This document shows positions 27,873 through 37,731 of a stretch of 61,942 nucleotides of DNA, piece after piece. The translations under genes were made by a program, and so were the position numbers. Below the pieces are notes generated by a model. The model saw only the letters and a list, made by a program, of their open reading frames with translations, was not told the DNA's origin and did no database searches. This DNA comes from Promethearchaeota archaeon (GTDB lineage Archaea; Asgardarchaeota; Lokiarchaeia; Sigyniarchaeales; SOKP01). Within the stretch, counting starts at the first letter, position 1. The number at the start of each line of letters is the position of its first letter. The stretch spans positions 15,918 through 77,859 of the forward strand of contig SHMW01000013.1 in the NCBI GenBank assembly GCA_008080735.1, written 5' to 3'.

Positions 27873-28436
27873 TTAGCTTTCGTATTCTTCGAGTTGTTCA
27901 CCAAAAAGGCGTTTTACAGCGTCTAATCTGGTTTCCTCACCGATCTGCTCGACATTCTTTAAGGATATCGCTTCTTTTGGACAGACTAATATACATTGAG
28001 GCTCTGGTTCACCGACCTCAGGATCGATAAATTCTTCTTTCATATTTTCGCATAAATCGCACACTAATGCCTTTTGCGAATTAATATTTAACGAAATCAC
28101 ACCGAAATCGCACGCTCGGATACAAAATCCGCACCCATTACACTTATCATCATCGACGATGATACTCCCTGTCTCTTCATCACGTTCTAACGCTTTTTCG
28201 GGACAACTCCGAACGCAAGGAGCATCTTCGCATTTTTGGCATGCTAATGCGATATTGAAGACGGGCTCCACCCGGACGCGATGGATTCTGGCATTAATCG
28301 GATTAAATACTCCCTCGTGAACGAAGGAACACACTGATTCGCATGTTTCGCATCCAGTACAGAGATCTGGGTCGACCATAATGAATTGATGCATTTTTCC
28401 GCCGCGCTTCTTAATCTTCGATCTAGCTTTTGACAT
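27873..28436 (-). CDS. polyferredoxin partner of aldehyde:ferredoxin oxidoreductase
   Basis: 187 aa of the HycB/DmsB-like four-cluster ferredoxin type. Cluster motifs are CTGCETCESVCS, CQKCEDAPCVRSCP, CNGCGFCIRACD, and CDLCENM with a late CILVCP. It starts 3 bp after the AOR stop, and an AGGAGGT Shine-Dalgarno lies inside the AOR 3' end (12 bp before the ATG), so the two are translationally coupled. It should take electrons from the AOR tungstopterin site and hand them on to soluble ferredoxin or other enzymes. Confidence 0.88.
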   Translation of the reverse strand: MSKARSKIKKRGGKMHQFIMVDPDLCTGCETCESVCSFVHEGVFNPINARIHRVRVEPVFNIALACQKCEDAPCVRSCPEKALERDEETGSIIVDDDKCNGCGFCIRACDFGVISLNINSQKALVCDLCENMKEEFIDPEVGEPEPQCILVCPKEAISLKNVEQIGEETRLDAVKRLFGEQLEEYES

Positions 28437-28439
28437 TGT

Positions 28440-30380
28440 CTATTTCTTACCTCCTTTTTTCTTTGCTGGCTCTAAATTTCCAATAACATAATCCAATCCT
28501 AAATCCTTCAAGGTTTCATCGGTCGGGATACCAGTCTCAGGGTCCCACCCTCGGGCTTCATAATATCCACTCAGTAATTTTTGATATCCTTTCTCTTCTA
28601 AAGTGACTCCTTTTGCAGGTCCTTTTGTATGCGCTTCTTTAAAGAATCGCTCTGGAGGATGATCATCATCGCGTGTCCATCCTTCGCGAATATTGAAGCA
28701 TTTGGACAAATTCAAGATAGCGGCTCCACGTTGCGCCATTGAAGTTCCATCATGCGGAATTCCAGTTACCAATTCATAAACCTTTGCCATCTCGTCGTCA
28801 TCTTCATAGACTCCACGGGTAAACTTGCAGATAATATAAGAGTCGATGACAGCATAAATATCTTCCACCTCAATAATCGCATTACCTCGCTCAATTGGCT
28901 TGTCATAGGCAAAGCGGTCAAATTTACCTTTTGCGTCTAGTCCATAGGCTCCATTTCGCAGATGGCAAGCACCTCGGATAGAAACACTCTCTCCGACCGC
29001 AAAGGAAGTCATCCCATGCAGATCAAAAGCAGGCATTTCTAATCCTTTAATATGCATTCCATAATAACCGGCATTCTTTCGACCCATTTCCTCTAAGCGC
29101 TTTCCAGCCATTAATGTACCATCACCAAAAATTTCTCCTGCGAATCCTTCGCCTCTGATCATCTCTTCGGTAAATCTAACTAAGTTTTTCGTGGATCCAA
29201 ATGGTAATTCGTACCCTAAATCATCCTTGGTGATAAGGCCCTCCTCATATAATTCACAAGCCATCGCGGAGGTGACTCCTCCTGAGATCGCATCAATCCC
29301 TAAATCATCACATAATGTAATACATTTAAATACCGTTGGCCAATCAGCACAGCCCGTTCCTGTTCCAAATCCATATAAAAGCTCGATATCGACACTTGCG
29401 ACAAGATTTGGATAATCTGGATGGCTTCGTGGTACTCGTGCTAAATGATCGCACGCAACAGAACATTGCGAGCAAGCAACCTTCTTTACAACCCATTCAT
29501 CGTTTAAAGTTTCTCCCGTAAATTCACCGTTTGTTATCTTGTCCCATGTTCCTTCTCTGTAATTGTAAGTGGGCATCATACCCAATTTATTATAGCTGGT
29601 TAACCCCGCTGGAGTTCCTAAATCTCGATATTTTGAAGTAGCGGGGCCATTAGCGACCTTTATAAGCTTTTTTGCTAATTGATAAAATTCTTTCGGTTTT
29701 GCGACGGCAATGGGTTTAGTTCCTCTAAACGCAACTGCCTTTAAGTTTTTGGAACCCATAACAGCTCCCATACCAGTTCTTCCTGCCTGCCTATTACGAT
29801 CGTTCGTGATACATGCCATATTGCTCATACGTTCTCCTGCGGGACCAATTGCCATAACAGCTAATCGATGATCTTGAAATTCTTCTCGAAGAATCTCTTC
29901 TGTATCCCAACATCCTTTCCCCCAAACTAAATCTTCACAGGGCATACAATATCTATCATCATCATCAACAACGAACACTGTTGGCTCGGGTGCTTTTCCC
30001 TTAAATACTATCATATTAACGCCGGCTCGTCTGGCTTGCGCACCTACCGAACCTGAAGAGATAGCCATTCCGAACATATTGGTTAAGGGTGATTTCGCGA
30101 ATACCCCATATTTGGAACTCGTAGGTAAAATTGTTCCCGGAAACGGACCAATAGACCATACAAATATATTATCGGGACCTAATGGATCTACTCCTGGTTC
30201 CAACTCATCCCATAATACTTTTGCCCCAAACCCATACCCTCCAATCCAATTAGCCACGAATTCATTGGACAATTTACTCTCCGTTACCTTCCCTGTGGTC
30301 AAATCAACGTCTAATCGAATCTGTGAATATCCTTCCACTTCCTCTGGAATAGTTACTTCTGTTTTTTTTGCTTCGGTCAT
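28440..30380 (-). CDS. aor: aldehyde:ferredoxin oxidoreductase (tungsten)
   Basis: 646 aa, full AOR length. N-terminal blocks IGGYGFGAKVLWDEL and SSKYGVFAKSPLT bind the pterin. The cluster motif CSQCSVACDH (CxxCxxxC) with a late Cys (SYIICKF) ligates [4Fe-4S]. DDLGIDAISGG, which contacts the tungstopterin, is also intact. AORs oxidise aldehydes to acids and reduce ferredoxin, in peptide fermentation or in reverse. Its partner ferredoxin follows at once. The pair lies between the seleno- and Cys-type HdrA cassettes, so it could supply reduced ferredoxin to them. The start at 30380 gives MTEAKK. Confidence 0.93.
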   Translation of the reverse strand: MTEAKKTEVTIPEEVEGYSQIRLDVDLTTGKVTESKLSNEFVANWIGGYGFGAKVLWDELEPGVDPLGPDNIFVWSIGPFPGTILPTSSKYGVFAKSPLTNMFGMAISSGSVGAQARRAGVNMIVFKGKAPEPTVFVVDDDDRYCMPCEDLVWGKGCWDTEEILREEFQDHRLAVMAIGPAGERMSNMACITNDRNRQAGRTGMGAVMGSKNLKAVAFRGTKPIAVAKPKEFYQLAKKLIKVANGPATSKYRDLGTPAGLTSYNKLGMMPTYNYREGTWDKITNGEFTGETLNDEWVVKKVACSQCSVACDHLARVPRSHPDYPNLVASVDIELLYGFGTGTGCADWPTVFKCITLCDDLGIDAISGGVTSAMACELYEEGLITKDDLGYELPFGSTKNLVRFTEEMIRGEGFAGEIFGDGTLMAGKRLEEMGRKNAGYYGMHIKGLEMPAFDLHGMTSFAVGESVSIRGACHLRNGAYGLDAKGKFDRFAYDKPIERGNAIIEVEDIYAVIDSYIICKFTRGVYEDDDEMAKVYELVTGIPHDGTSMAQRGAAILNLSKCFNIREGWTRDDDHPPERFFKEAHTKGPAKGVTLEEKGYQKLLSGYYEARGWDPETGIPTDETLKDLGLDYVIGNLEPAKKKGGKK

Positions 30381-30714
30381 ATTACTATATTCACATTTAT
30401 TTGTAGTTTATAGTATATTTAATTATAGAATATCTTCATTTTATATAAGAGAATAGGAATTTATTAGTTTATTTATTAACTGATATAACCTTCGTGCCTA
30501 TATAGTGCGTAATTCTTTTCTCTTATATCTGTTGAGTTATTATTACATTTTAATATATTTAAAGATATTAATTAAAATATTAGAATGATATTTAATATTG
30601 ATATATGGAGGAGCTGAGAGATCGTTATGTATGGTCATTCACTTCAGAATAATTATTCACGAACCCCTCTGAAAATGCTGAACATGGATTTAGCATACAT
30701 AGCTTACAAAAATA
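30381..30714. other. 334-bp spacer, nothing seen
   Basis: Strongly AT-rich region upstream of AOR that presumably holds its promoter. No gene of credible length and no clear repeat was found. Confidence 0.4.
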
Positions 30715-31524
30715 TCAAATCTTTTTTACTCCAACTATGAAATATAAACCTTTCTGACCGACATCACGTCCTTGATCGTGACTATCTGCCCAGTCCCATT
30801 CAACTTTCCATCCAGTTTGCGCAAAAAACTCGCAAATCTTATCTTTTTCAAGCCCCCATTTAAAATGTTTTGAGAAGGGACCTATTTGGATTTCTGCATA
30901 GATTGGAATACATAAATCCGTAAACAGTCTACTCCTATGAGCGCTGACCTCATTGATCTTTTTGAGAAGAGTACTCACTTTTGCTTTTTCCAGATAATAG
31001 ACTAAACCTTCCATGATCCAAAAGGTTGGAATGCCTTTTTGAAATCCATTTTTAAGGAGTATATCCATCCAATTCAGAGCGCTGAGATCTGCCGATATTC
31101 TTGTTAAAGGGCAAAATGACTTCTCATCTTTTAACAAATCATTCTTATAATTATTTATTGATGGGAGATCAACCTCAAAAACATGATGCTTTTTTTTCTT
31201 TAGAGGCTCAAAACGATAAGCTTTGGTGTCTAAACCCGCTCCTAGAAGTACGATTTGGGATTCATCCTCTTGGTGACACCACGGTTTTAATAGTTTTTCT
31301 TCAATGTAATGAGACCGCACTATACCATAATCCATTTTAGAATAACGTCCGTGAGTTCGGAAATAATCTGTTAAATCTCCCGCTAAATGTTCAGCATAGG
31401 GATCGATAAGCAAAGGATTTTCTGATTCTGATTCTTTAGCTCGATAATGTGCCATAAGTCTTGCGGTGAATGGAATTGCTTGTGTTTTATCATCAAGAGC
31501 CACATTATTAATATCTTCTCTCAT
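30715..31524 (-). CDS. leucine carboxyl methyltransferase-like SAM methyltransferase
   Basis: 269 aa. It has VALDDKTQAIPFTARLMAHYRA, then QIVLLGAGLDTKAYRFE (SAM-binding loop) and IMEGLVYYLEKAKV, all as in PPM1/LCMT-type O-methyltransferases. Bacterial and archaeal relatives methylate small molecules or carboxylates in secondary metabolism; eukaryotic members methylate the C-terminal Leu of PP2A. Substrate is unknown here. It lies between AOR and the second HdrA cassette on the same strand, but with spacers of 110 and 334 bp. Confidence 0.85.
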   Translation of the reverse strand: MREDINNVALDDKTQAIPFTARLMAHYRAKESESENPLLIDPYAEHLAGDLTDYFRTHGRYSKMDYGIVRSHYIEEKLLKPWCHQEDESQIVLLGAGLDTKAYRFEPLKKKKHHVFEVDLPSINNYKNDLLKDEKSFCPLTRISADLSALNWMDILLKNGFQKGIPTFWIMEGLVYYLEKAKVSTLLKKINEVSAHRSRLFTDLCIPIYAEIQIGPFSKHFKWGLEKDKICEFFAQTGWKVEWDWADSHDQGRDVGQKGLYFIVGVKKI

Positions 31525-31634
31525 TAATAATCAACATTCCCAGTTAGATCCAATCTATCAAATTAAGAAAGAATTATCTTTTATGGAAAATATAAGAAAA
31601 CGAGTTTAAAAATTATGGTAAGAGTATTAAAAAA

Positions 31635-32744
31635 TCATTTTGCTTTTCTTGAAATCATTTTTTTAAAGATCTCCTTGCGCTTTTCCTTCCAAGCAGACTC
31701 CTCATCTCTGGGATGAATATATTGGTCAATATAATTTCCAGATAATAATGAATCGATCAATTTCTGTCCAGTGTTGTTCCTGGTGATAGTTACCGAATAT
31801 CCTTCAGGTGCACCCGTAGATCCGACACTGATATCCGAATAGCGTCCCGTGAAATCATCGCACAGTTTACAATGGGATCGAACAGCTGGATCCAAATCCT
31901 TAATACCGATCTCTATCATCTCATCATCCGTTTTTTGAATGTAAAAATTCTTCTTGATGAACGTTTTTTTCATCTCAGAAGGTTTAATCCCCTTGTTTTT
32001 CTCAATAGTTCCGTAAAGCGTGGAATAATCAAAATTTTCAAAACAGAATAGGCTAATAACATATTTAATTACGTGAGCTGGTTTAATACTGAGATATTGC
32101 ATCTTTCGTAAGGCTTTTACTTGACATGGTGTTCCTACAAAAGCGACTCGCATTTGATCGATGTCATAGATACCCTTCTCTTCTTGAATTTCCAGAGGAA
32201 TATTGTAGAGATCCTTCAAGGGTATAATTTGACTCGAGATAGAATATCTTGTGCCTGCTGATTTCAGAAGATCTTCCTTATCGAAAATCAATTTCGGTAT
32301 CGTGTGTAACTCTTCGTCATGTTCAGAGACTACAGCAGCATCAATTAGGTTTTTCTCAAATAAGTAATATAAAATTGTAGTGACGATACCTCCATCTTGC
32401 CCGACCTTTTCAATTGCCTCTTTTGTTGTTTTTGCAGCTATAATATCATTCACATGGCCCAATTCATCTTGAATATCTAAATCTTGAGCAATTAAGTCTT
32501 CCAATGTCCCGCTTTGAGGACAGATATAATAACATAGTCCGCATTCAGTGCAATTATCTTCATTTTCTTTAGATTTGAATTTAGGAGTATATCCGTCGAT
32601 TTCAATTACATCAAAACTCTGACTTTCGCAGTAGGCCACACATGCTCCGCATGCGCAACATAAACGCTCTTGAATTACTTTTTTTTCTAAGTCTTTAAAG
32701 GTTTTGACGTCATCTTTTTCCTTTTTACTTATTGATTCTGTCAT
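31635..32744 (-). CDS. frhB: F420 hydrogenase/dehydrogenase beta subunit (FrhB/FdhB)
   Basis: 369 aa. An N-terminal ferredoxin (CCACGACVAYC and CTECGLCYYICP) precedes the FrhB domain: GQDGGIVTTILYYLFEK, VAFVGTPCQVKALRKMQ, YVISLFCFENF and HCKLCDDFTG with GSTGAPEGYS. These residues bind FAD, a cluster and F420 in FrhB. It is the last gene of a cassette hdrA(tandem) - mvhD - frhB, 11 bp after mvhD. It probably gives the HdrA complex access to F420H2 or another hydride carrier. The cassette order matches the seleno-cassette at 16.5-20.3 kb. Confidence 0.87.
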   Translation of the reverse strand: MTESISKKEKDDVKTFKDLEKKVIQERLCCACGACVAYCESQSFDVIEIDGYTPKFKSKENEDNCTECGLCYYICPQSGTLEDLIAQDLDIQDELGHVNDIIAAKTTKEAIEKVGQDGGIVTTILYYLFEKNLIDAAVVSEHDEELHTIPKLIFDKEDLLKSAGTRYSISSQIIPLKDLYNIPLEIQEEKGIYDIDQMRVAFVGTPCQVKALRKMQYLSIKPAHVIKYVISLFCFENFDYSTLYGTIEKNKGIKPSEMKKTFIKKNFYIQKTDDEMIEIGIKDLDPAVRSHCKLCDDFTGRYSDISVGSTGAPEGYSVTITRNNTGQKLIDSLLSGNYIDQYIHPRDEESAWKEKRKEIFKKMISRKAK

Positions 32745-32755
32745 TTTTTCACCCT

Positions 32756-33220
32756 TTATTCTTGTTTAACTTGTATTTCGCCTAATTTTTTTGGAAATGG
32801 CGATGGTCCTAAGCTTAAGATGGTATCATTAAATTCACGGATTAATTCAGCAAATTGTTTTCCCTCACTTGCCGATATCCATTCCAAACGAAATCGGGTG
32901 GGTTCGATTCCAATTTTTTTCAATAAGGTTTTCATATGTTCCATGCGTTCTCTAGTTAATTCATTCCCGCTAATATAATGACAATCGCCGATATGACATC
33001 CCGTTACTAATACTCCATCTATTCCGCTTTTGAATGCGTCAAGAATAAATGACGGTTCTACTCTTCCGGAACACATCACTCGAACAATCCGCACACTCGG
33101 GGGATATTGGAAACGAGAAACTCCTGCCAAGTCAGCCCCCGCGTAACTACACCAATTACAACAGAAGACTAATATTTCAGGATTAAATTCCTCGTTCTTT
33201 TTTAATTTAGTTTCAGTCAT
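32756..33220 (-). CDS. mvhD: MvhD-like [2Fe-2S] electron transfer protein, Cys form
   Basis: 154 aa. The conserved cysteines are in FCCNWCSYAGAD (Cys20, 21, 24), VRVMCSGRV (Cys50) and VTGCHIGDC (Cys75, 80). In the selenoprotein copy at 17923-18354 the positions of Cys24 and Cys75 are UGA. MvhD links the flavin HdrA with a hydrogenase or dehydrogenase subunit. It lies 7 bp after hdrA and 11 bp before frhB, so the three are one operon. Confidence 0.93.
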   Translation of the reverse strand: MTETKLKKNEEFNPEILVFCCNWCSYAGADLAGVSRFQYPPSVRIVRVMCSGRVEPSFILDAFKSGIDGVLVTGCHIGDCHYISGNELTRERMEHMKTLLKKIGIEPTRFRLEWISASEGKQFAELIREFNDTILSLGPSPFPKKLGEIQVKQE

Positions 33221-33227
33221 TCTCTTT

Positions 33228-36200
33228 TCACTTTTCTGGCATTTTACATGATTCTAGATTAATACCGGGCAACAACTCAATTTGTTTTTTAATTTGGAAT
33301 TTGCTGAAATGCCTCTGATTAATTGCGCCTAATGGACATTCTGCCGCACATGCCCCGCATCCTTTACAGACCGCGCTAATAATATGGGCCTTTTTTTCAG
33401 AAATCTCATAAAGACCGACCTTTTTACTTATTTCTTTCATTTCAATTGCATTATAGGGACATATTTCAGCACAGACCCCACACCCTATACATTTAGATTC
33501 ATTAACATAAGAAGTGATTCCTTCTGTTTCTACTTCTCCTTTAACCATTAATGAGGCCGCCCTTCCCGCTGCAGCATACGCTTGTGTAATTGCTTCATCA
33601 ATTCCTTTCGGCCAATGCGCATCTCCGCATAAAAAAATTCCATCTGTAGCAAAATCTACTGGTCGAAGTTTTACATGCGCCTCCAAAAAGAATCCATCCT
33701 TAGTGGTTGGGACTTTAAGCATCTTTGCTAACTCTCCAGTTCCTTTGCTAGGGATTTCAGGAGTAGCAAGAATTAACAAATCAGAATCATATTCAACATT
33801 ACAATTCGCACCAAGATTTCGGTAATCGACATTAAATGCCCCATTGCTAAGTGATAATTTGATATCCTTTATGGATTGATATCTTTCAAATGAAACTCTT
33901 TTCCTTAATTCACGCCATAAACCTTCTGCGTTTAGGTCTGAGAATTGTAATTCTCTATATAATACATGGATATTAGCTTCTGGATTAATTGAAAGCAATT
34001 TTTCTATATTTTTCAAAGCCACCTTACAACAAATATTGCTACAATATGTTTTAATTGCTTCTTCACTATTGAATTCATTTCTCCTTTGATCAACGCATAA
34101 TATTATTGTTGCATCATCAAAGCTGGGCAAATCCGCATTTTTAGTGGTTTCTAATTCATTTTGAGTCAATATTCTATCTGGATATTTTTGAATTACTTCT
34201 TTCCACCTATCTGTTTCAGATTGCTTTGTACCCGTTGCTACAACAATCGTTCCAACTGTAAACTCCTTTATGTCAGAATTATTTTGATTGTTATTTGTTT
34301 TCACTTTATAATTTCCAACATATCCATTTACATCAACGATGTTTGTGTTAGTAAAGATTTGAACATTAGGCTTATTTTTTAATTCTTCAATCAATTCTAT
34401 AATTTCATTTTTGGTAATCTCGAGATCATACAAATCAATAAAATCTAGGGATTTTCCTCCTAACTGTGAGCTTTGCTCCACGAGATACACATTAAATCCT
34501 TGATTTGATAAATTGTGCGCTGTATAGATTCCCGCAACACCTCCCCCAATAATAAGGCTTGATTTTTCTACTTTCACTTTAATTTTCTCAAGAGGATTAA
34601 GATTTACTACTTTTCCAAGGTACATTCTAATTAGGTCACAAGCCTTTTTAGTCGCTTTTTCTGGTTGATCTTGATGAACCCAGGAATTCTGGTCCCGAAT
34701 GTTTACTAATTCAAATAAAAATGGATTCAATCCCGCTTCCCTGAGGGTATTTCTAAACAAGGGTTCATGTGTTCGAGGAGTACAAGATGCTACAATAAAC
34801 CTATTTAGTTTGTACTCCTCTATCATTTCCTTTATTCTCTCTTGAGAATCCGAGCTACAAGAATACATATTTTCTTCAGCGTGAACGACATAGGGTAAGT
34901 TGGCAACATAATTCACCACGGCAGTGGTATCCACAATGCCTCCAATATTAATACCACACTGACAAATTAGAACTCCCACTCTAGGTTCGTCCTCTACACC
35001 GACGGGAATTTCTGGGGGATAAACTACTTCTTTTATATTATTAAATCTAACGGGATGTAATTTTTCACTTATCTTAGCAGCGCAAGCTGTTCCCTCAGCT
35101 ACTGAGACAGGGATATCTTTAGGATTTTTGGCATATCCCGCAAAGAAAATGTTTCTATCCTCACATTTTGAAAGAAAATCTTCGCGTATAAAACCATATT
35201 CATTATAATCAACATTCAACCATTTTAGTAAATCATAATATGATTTATTGGGAAAGAGGGCGCTTGCTAATACGACCATGTCATAATCATCATTCTCTAC
35301 TATACCTCTTTCAATATCTTCATAAAATAACGTTAATTTACCATTCTCTGGATTTTTTTTAACGATAGAAGCTGTACCATTTACATATTCCACTCCGTAT
35401 TCTTCCTTGCTCTTAACGATAAATTCATAAAAATTTTTGCCTTTAGCACGTAATTCTGTGTTAAAAATAACACATTCGGTATCTGGAGCATGTTCTTTAG
35501 TAACAATTGCTTGTTTTGCAGCTGCCATACAGCAAATAGATGAGCAATATTTTTTACATTCTGGATGATGAAAGTCTCGTGAACCAATACATTGAAGAAA
35601 CGCAATCTTATGAGGATGTTTTTTATCATCTAATCGGATTAATTCACCCCCAGTTGGACCATTAGCTGAGAGAAGGCGCTCGAATTGCATGCTTGATACT
35701 ACATTTACAGATTCACCCGCTAATGTTTCATAAACATCAGGCATTTGCTGTTCCCAACCCGTCGCAATGACAATAGCCCCTACATTGATGCTTTTAAATT
35801 CTTTTTTTTGAGAAAAATTAATAGCATCGGCACTACACATTTGCTCACATAATCCACAAATGCCATAATTTAATTTTAGACATTTTGTCTCATCAATCAA
35901 ATAGACTGGTGGAACTGCAGAAGGAAAGGATATATGGGCTGCGGCATGCGATTTTAAATTATAGTCAAATGCATGAGGTAAACCTTGCACAGGACAAACC
36001 GCCGCACAATCTCCGCAACCTTTGCAGATATCTTCGTTGACATACCGTGGTTTTTTTTCCACCGTAATGCTATAATTTCCAGTCTCTCCTTCAATTTTTC
36101 TCACTTCAGAATAAGTCAATAATTCAATATTGGGATTTCTATATACTTCAACCATTTTGGGGGCAAGAATACATAGACTACAATCCAACGTGGGAAAGGT

Positions 36201-36350
36201 TTTATCTAATTGTGCCATCGCACCACCAATGGTTGATTTCTTTTCTACTAAATAAACTTTAAATCCTAATTCAGTTAAATCTAAACTAGTTTGTATTCCC
36301 GCGATACCGCCTCCTATCACAAGCACGCTACTCGATAAATTTTCACTCAT
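33228..36350 (-). CDS. hdrA: tandem HdrA fusion (two HdrA modules in one chain)
   Basis: 1040 aa, about 1.6 times the seleno-HdrA. Module 1 (residues 1-435) lacks the N-terminal cluster domain. It has VIGGGIAG, LDCSLC (Cys60, the site that is Sec in the other copy) and a ferredoxin insert (CKGCGDCAAVCP). Module 2 starts with ICQCGINIGG (about 463) and has a second FAD motif (IIGGGVAGIYTA), but the DCSxC site is lost (LDFIDLYDLEI). It ends in CIGCGVCAEICP and CKGCGACAAECP. One module may bifurcate while the other only carries flavin electrons (inference). It heads the operon hdrA - mvhD - frhB. Confidence 0.92.
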   Translation of the reverse strand: MSENLSSSVLVIGGGIAGIQTSLDLTELGFKVYLVEKKSTIGGAMAQLDKTFPTLDCSLCILAPKMVEVYRNPNIELLTYSEVRKIEGETGNYSITVEKKPRYVNEDICKGCGDCAAVCPVQGLPHAFDYNLKSHAAAHISFPSAVPPVYLIDETKCLKLNYGICGLCEQMCSADAINFSQKKEFKSINVGAIVIATGWEQQMPDVYETLAGESVNVVSSMQFERLLSANGPTGGELIRLDDKKHPHKIAFLQCIGSRDFHHPECKKYCSSICCMAAAKQAIVTKEHAPDTECVIFNTELRAKGKNFYEFIVKSKEEYGVEYVNGTASIVKKNPENGKLTLFYEDIERGIVENDDYDMVVLASALFPNKSYYDLLKWLNVDYNEYGFIREDFLSKCEDRNIFFAGYAKNPKDIPVSVAEGTACAAKISEKLHPVRFNNIKEVVYPPEIPVGVEDEPRVGVLICQCGINIGGIVDTTAVVNYVANLPYVVHAEENMYSCSSDSQERIKEMIEEYKLNRFIVASCTPRTHEPLFRNTLREAGLNPFLFELVNIRDQNSWVHQDQPEKATKKACDLIRMYLGKVVNLNPLEKIKVKVEKSSLIIGGGVAGIYTAHNLSNQGFNVYLVEQSSQLGGKSLDFIDLYDLEITKNEIIELIEELKNKPNVQIFTNTNIVDVNGYVGNYKVKTNNNQNNSDIKEFTVGTIVVATGTKQSETDRWKEVIQKYPDRILTQNELETTKNADLPSFDDATIILCVDQRRNEFNSEEAIKTYCSNICCKVALKNIEKLLSINPEANIHVLYRELQFSDLNAEGLWRELRKRVSFERYQSIKDIKLSLSNGAFNVDYRNLGANCNVEYDSDLLILATPEIPSKGTGELAKMLKVPTTKDGFFLEAHVKLRPVDFATDGIFLCGDAHWPKGIDEAITQAYAAAGRAASLMVKGEVETEGITSYVNESKCIGCGVCAEICPYNAIEMKEISKKVGLYEISEKKAHIISAVCKGCGACAAECPLGAINQRHFSKFQIKKQIELLPGINLESCKMPEK

Positions 36351-36582
36351 AGTATTCTAATCAGCTTTAAAATTAAATGAAGGTTATAATCTCTAGTTAG
36401 TTATTAGAATCTATTTTGAATTTTTAATATAACTATTTAGTTTTAAAATTACTCTCCCAATATCAGTGATTTTTTAAAGATTAAACCCAATATTTTTCAT
36501 TAATACTTTTCAAAACAAAGATTCAAAAACTCGTTCTTTTATTAAAATAATATAAAAAACAAATTAATAGAAGGGTAAAAAA

Positions 36583-37251
36583 ATGTCTTCTTCAATTCAA
36601 AGGAGATTCTATTCTCAAGATAATGAATTATTATGTACTCTCGATTATTTCAATTTTTCAGATGTGAGGATTACTTTCAATAATCCAGAGATCCTCCAAA
36701 TTTCAGATAAATCCGATTCATATAGAACAATATTTTTAGAAGAAATAAATAATAATTTGGCCTCTAAAAACGAATATTTGGAAATTAAGCTAAATTTTTA
36801 TGAAGACACAGATTTTATCGAATTTATACTTCTCTCCAATCTCCAATCAATTGAAGAATACAATTACATTACCAATAAAGTAATGGATCTCCTCTCAAAT
36901 ATCAGGGAATCAGTTATAACTTCCAAAATTGAGAGAAAATTTTATTCTAGTGATGACCAACTTTTATGTATTGTTAATTTTTTGGATTTCAATCGTGTGA
37001 ATATAACTTTTGTAAACCCTGACAAATTCGAAGTAGAAAAAAGTTCTGAGGTCTTCAGGAACACTTTTGATGAGAAAACTATCTCGGAGCTAAAAGATAA
37101 TAATCCAAAAATAAAGGTCCATTACCATCATTATGAGGATTCTGATATCATTGAATCGATAGATATCTTGAATGTTGACCATATTTCTGATTATAACTAT
37201 ATTTGTGAAAAAATCATGGAATTATTATCCGAAAAAGCTAAAATACAATAA
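36583..37251 (+). CDS. internally duplicated hypothetical protein
   Basis: 222 aa made of two similar halves (about residues 4-104 and 114-216). Each has RRFYS/RKFYS, LLC, VRITFNNP/VNITFVNP, YEDTDFIE/YEDSDIIE and YNYI.. ending in MDLLS/MELLS. No signal peptide or membrane segment. I do not recognise the fold; the pattern suggests an alpha+beta domain of about 100 residues duplicated in one chain. An AGAAGGG Shine-Dalgarno lies before the ATG. It is divergent from the Cys-HdrA operon. Confidence 0.7.
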   Translation: MSSSIQRRFYSQDNELLCTLDYFNFSDVRITFNNPEILQISDKSDSYRTIFLEEINNNLASKNEYLEIKLNFYEDTDFIEFILLSNLQSIEEYNYITNKVMDLLSNIRESVITSKIERKFYSSDDQLLCIVNFLDFNRVNITFVNPDKFEVEKSSEVFRNTFDEKTISELKDNNPKIKVHYHHYEDSDIIESIDILNVDHISDYNYICEKIMELLSEKAKIQ

Positions 37252-37412
37252 TAACTCTCTGAGCTCAATAACTAATAATTTTTACTAAGCCTTTTTTGAA
37301 TTTATTTATCTGATTTTTAACCCTAAAGACTCAATTAGCTTCAAAACTGATTTTATACCCAGAATATGGAGAATAAAATAGAATAATTTATTATGCTAGT
37401 ATCAATACATTT

Positions 37413-37643
37413 ATGGATTTCGATGGAAATATAATTAGAAAGATGATCGATTGGACTCTAAATACAAGTAGATGTAGTAATTGCGAGATTACTATAGGTT
37501 TATCACGAGTTATACTAATAAATGCTCGAAATGCTATGTTTTCTCTCAATCCAACAAACAGTCAAGAGCATAAAGAAAACAAACTAAAAAAGTACGGACT
37601 TGTGTTTCATAATGGAAAAATCTTTCTGGATTTGTTTCAGTAA
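37413..37643 (+). CDS. doubtful small ORF with CxxC
   Basis: 76 codons with one CSNC pair (SRCSNCEITIG). No Shine-Dalgarno, no recognised family and no supporting neighbour. It occupies an otherwise empty 480-bp stretch (37252-37731). Kept only as a possibility. Confidence 0.25.
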   Translation: MDFDGNIIRKMIDWTLNTSRCSNCEITIGLSRVILINARNAMFSLNPTNSQEHKENKLKKYGLVFHNGKIFLDLFQ

Positions 37644-37731
37644 TTAACACAGCTAAAAATGAACTCGAAAAGGATTTTTTCTTTAGAGTACTACAATCAA
37701 TTGTTAACTTAAATTATAAAAGTTGATAAAA

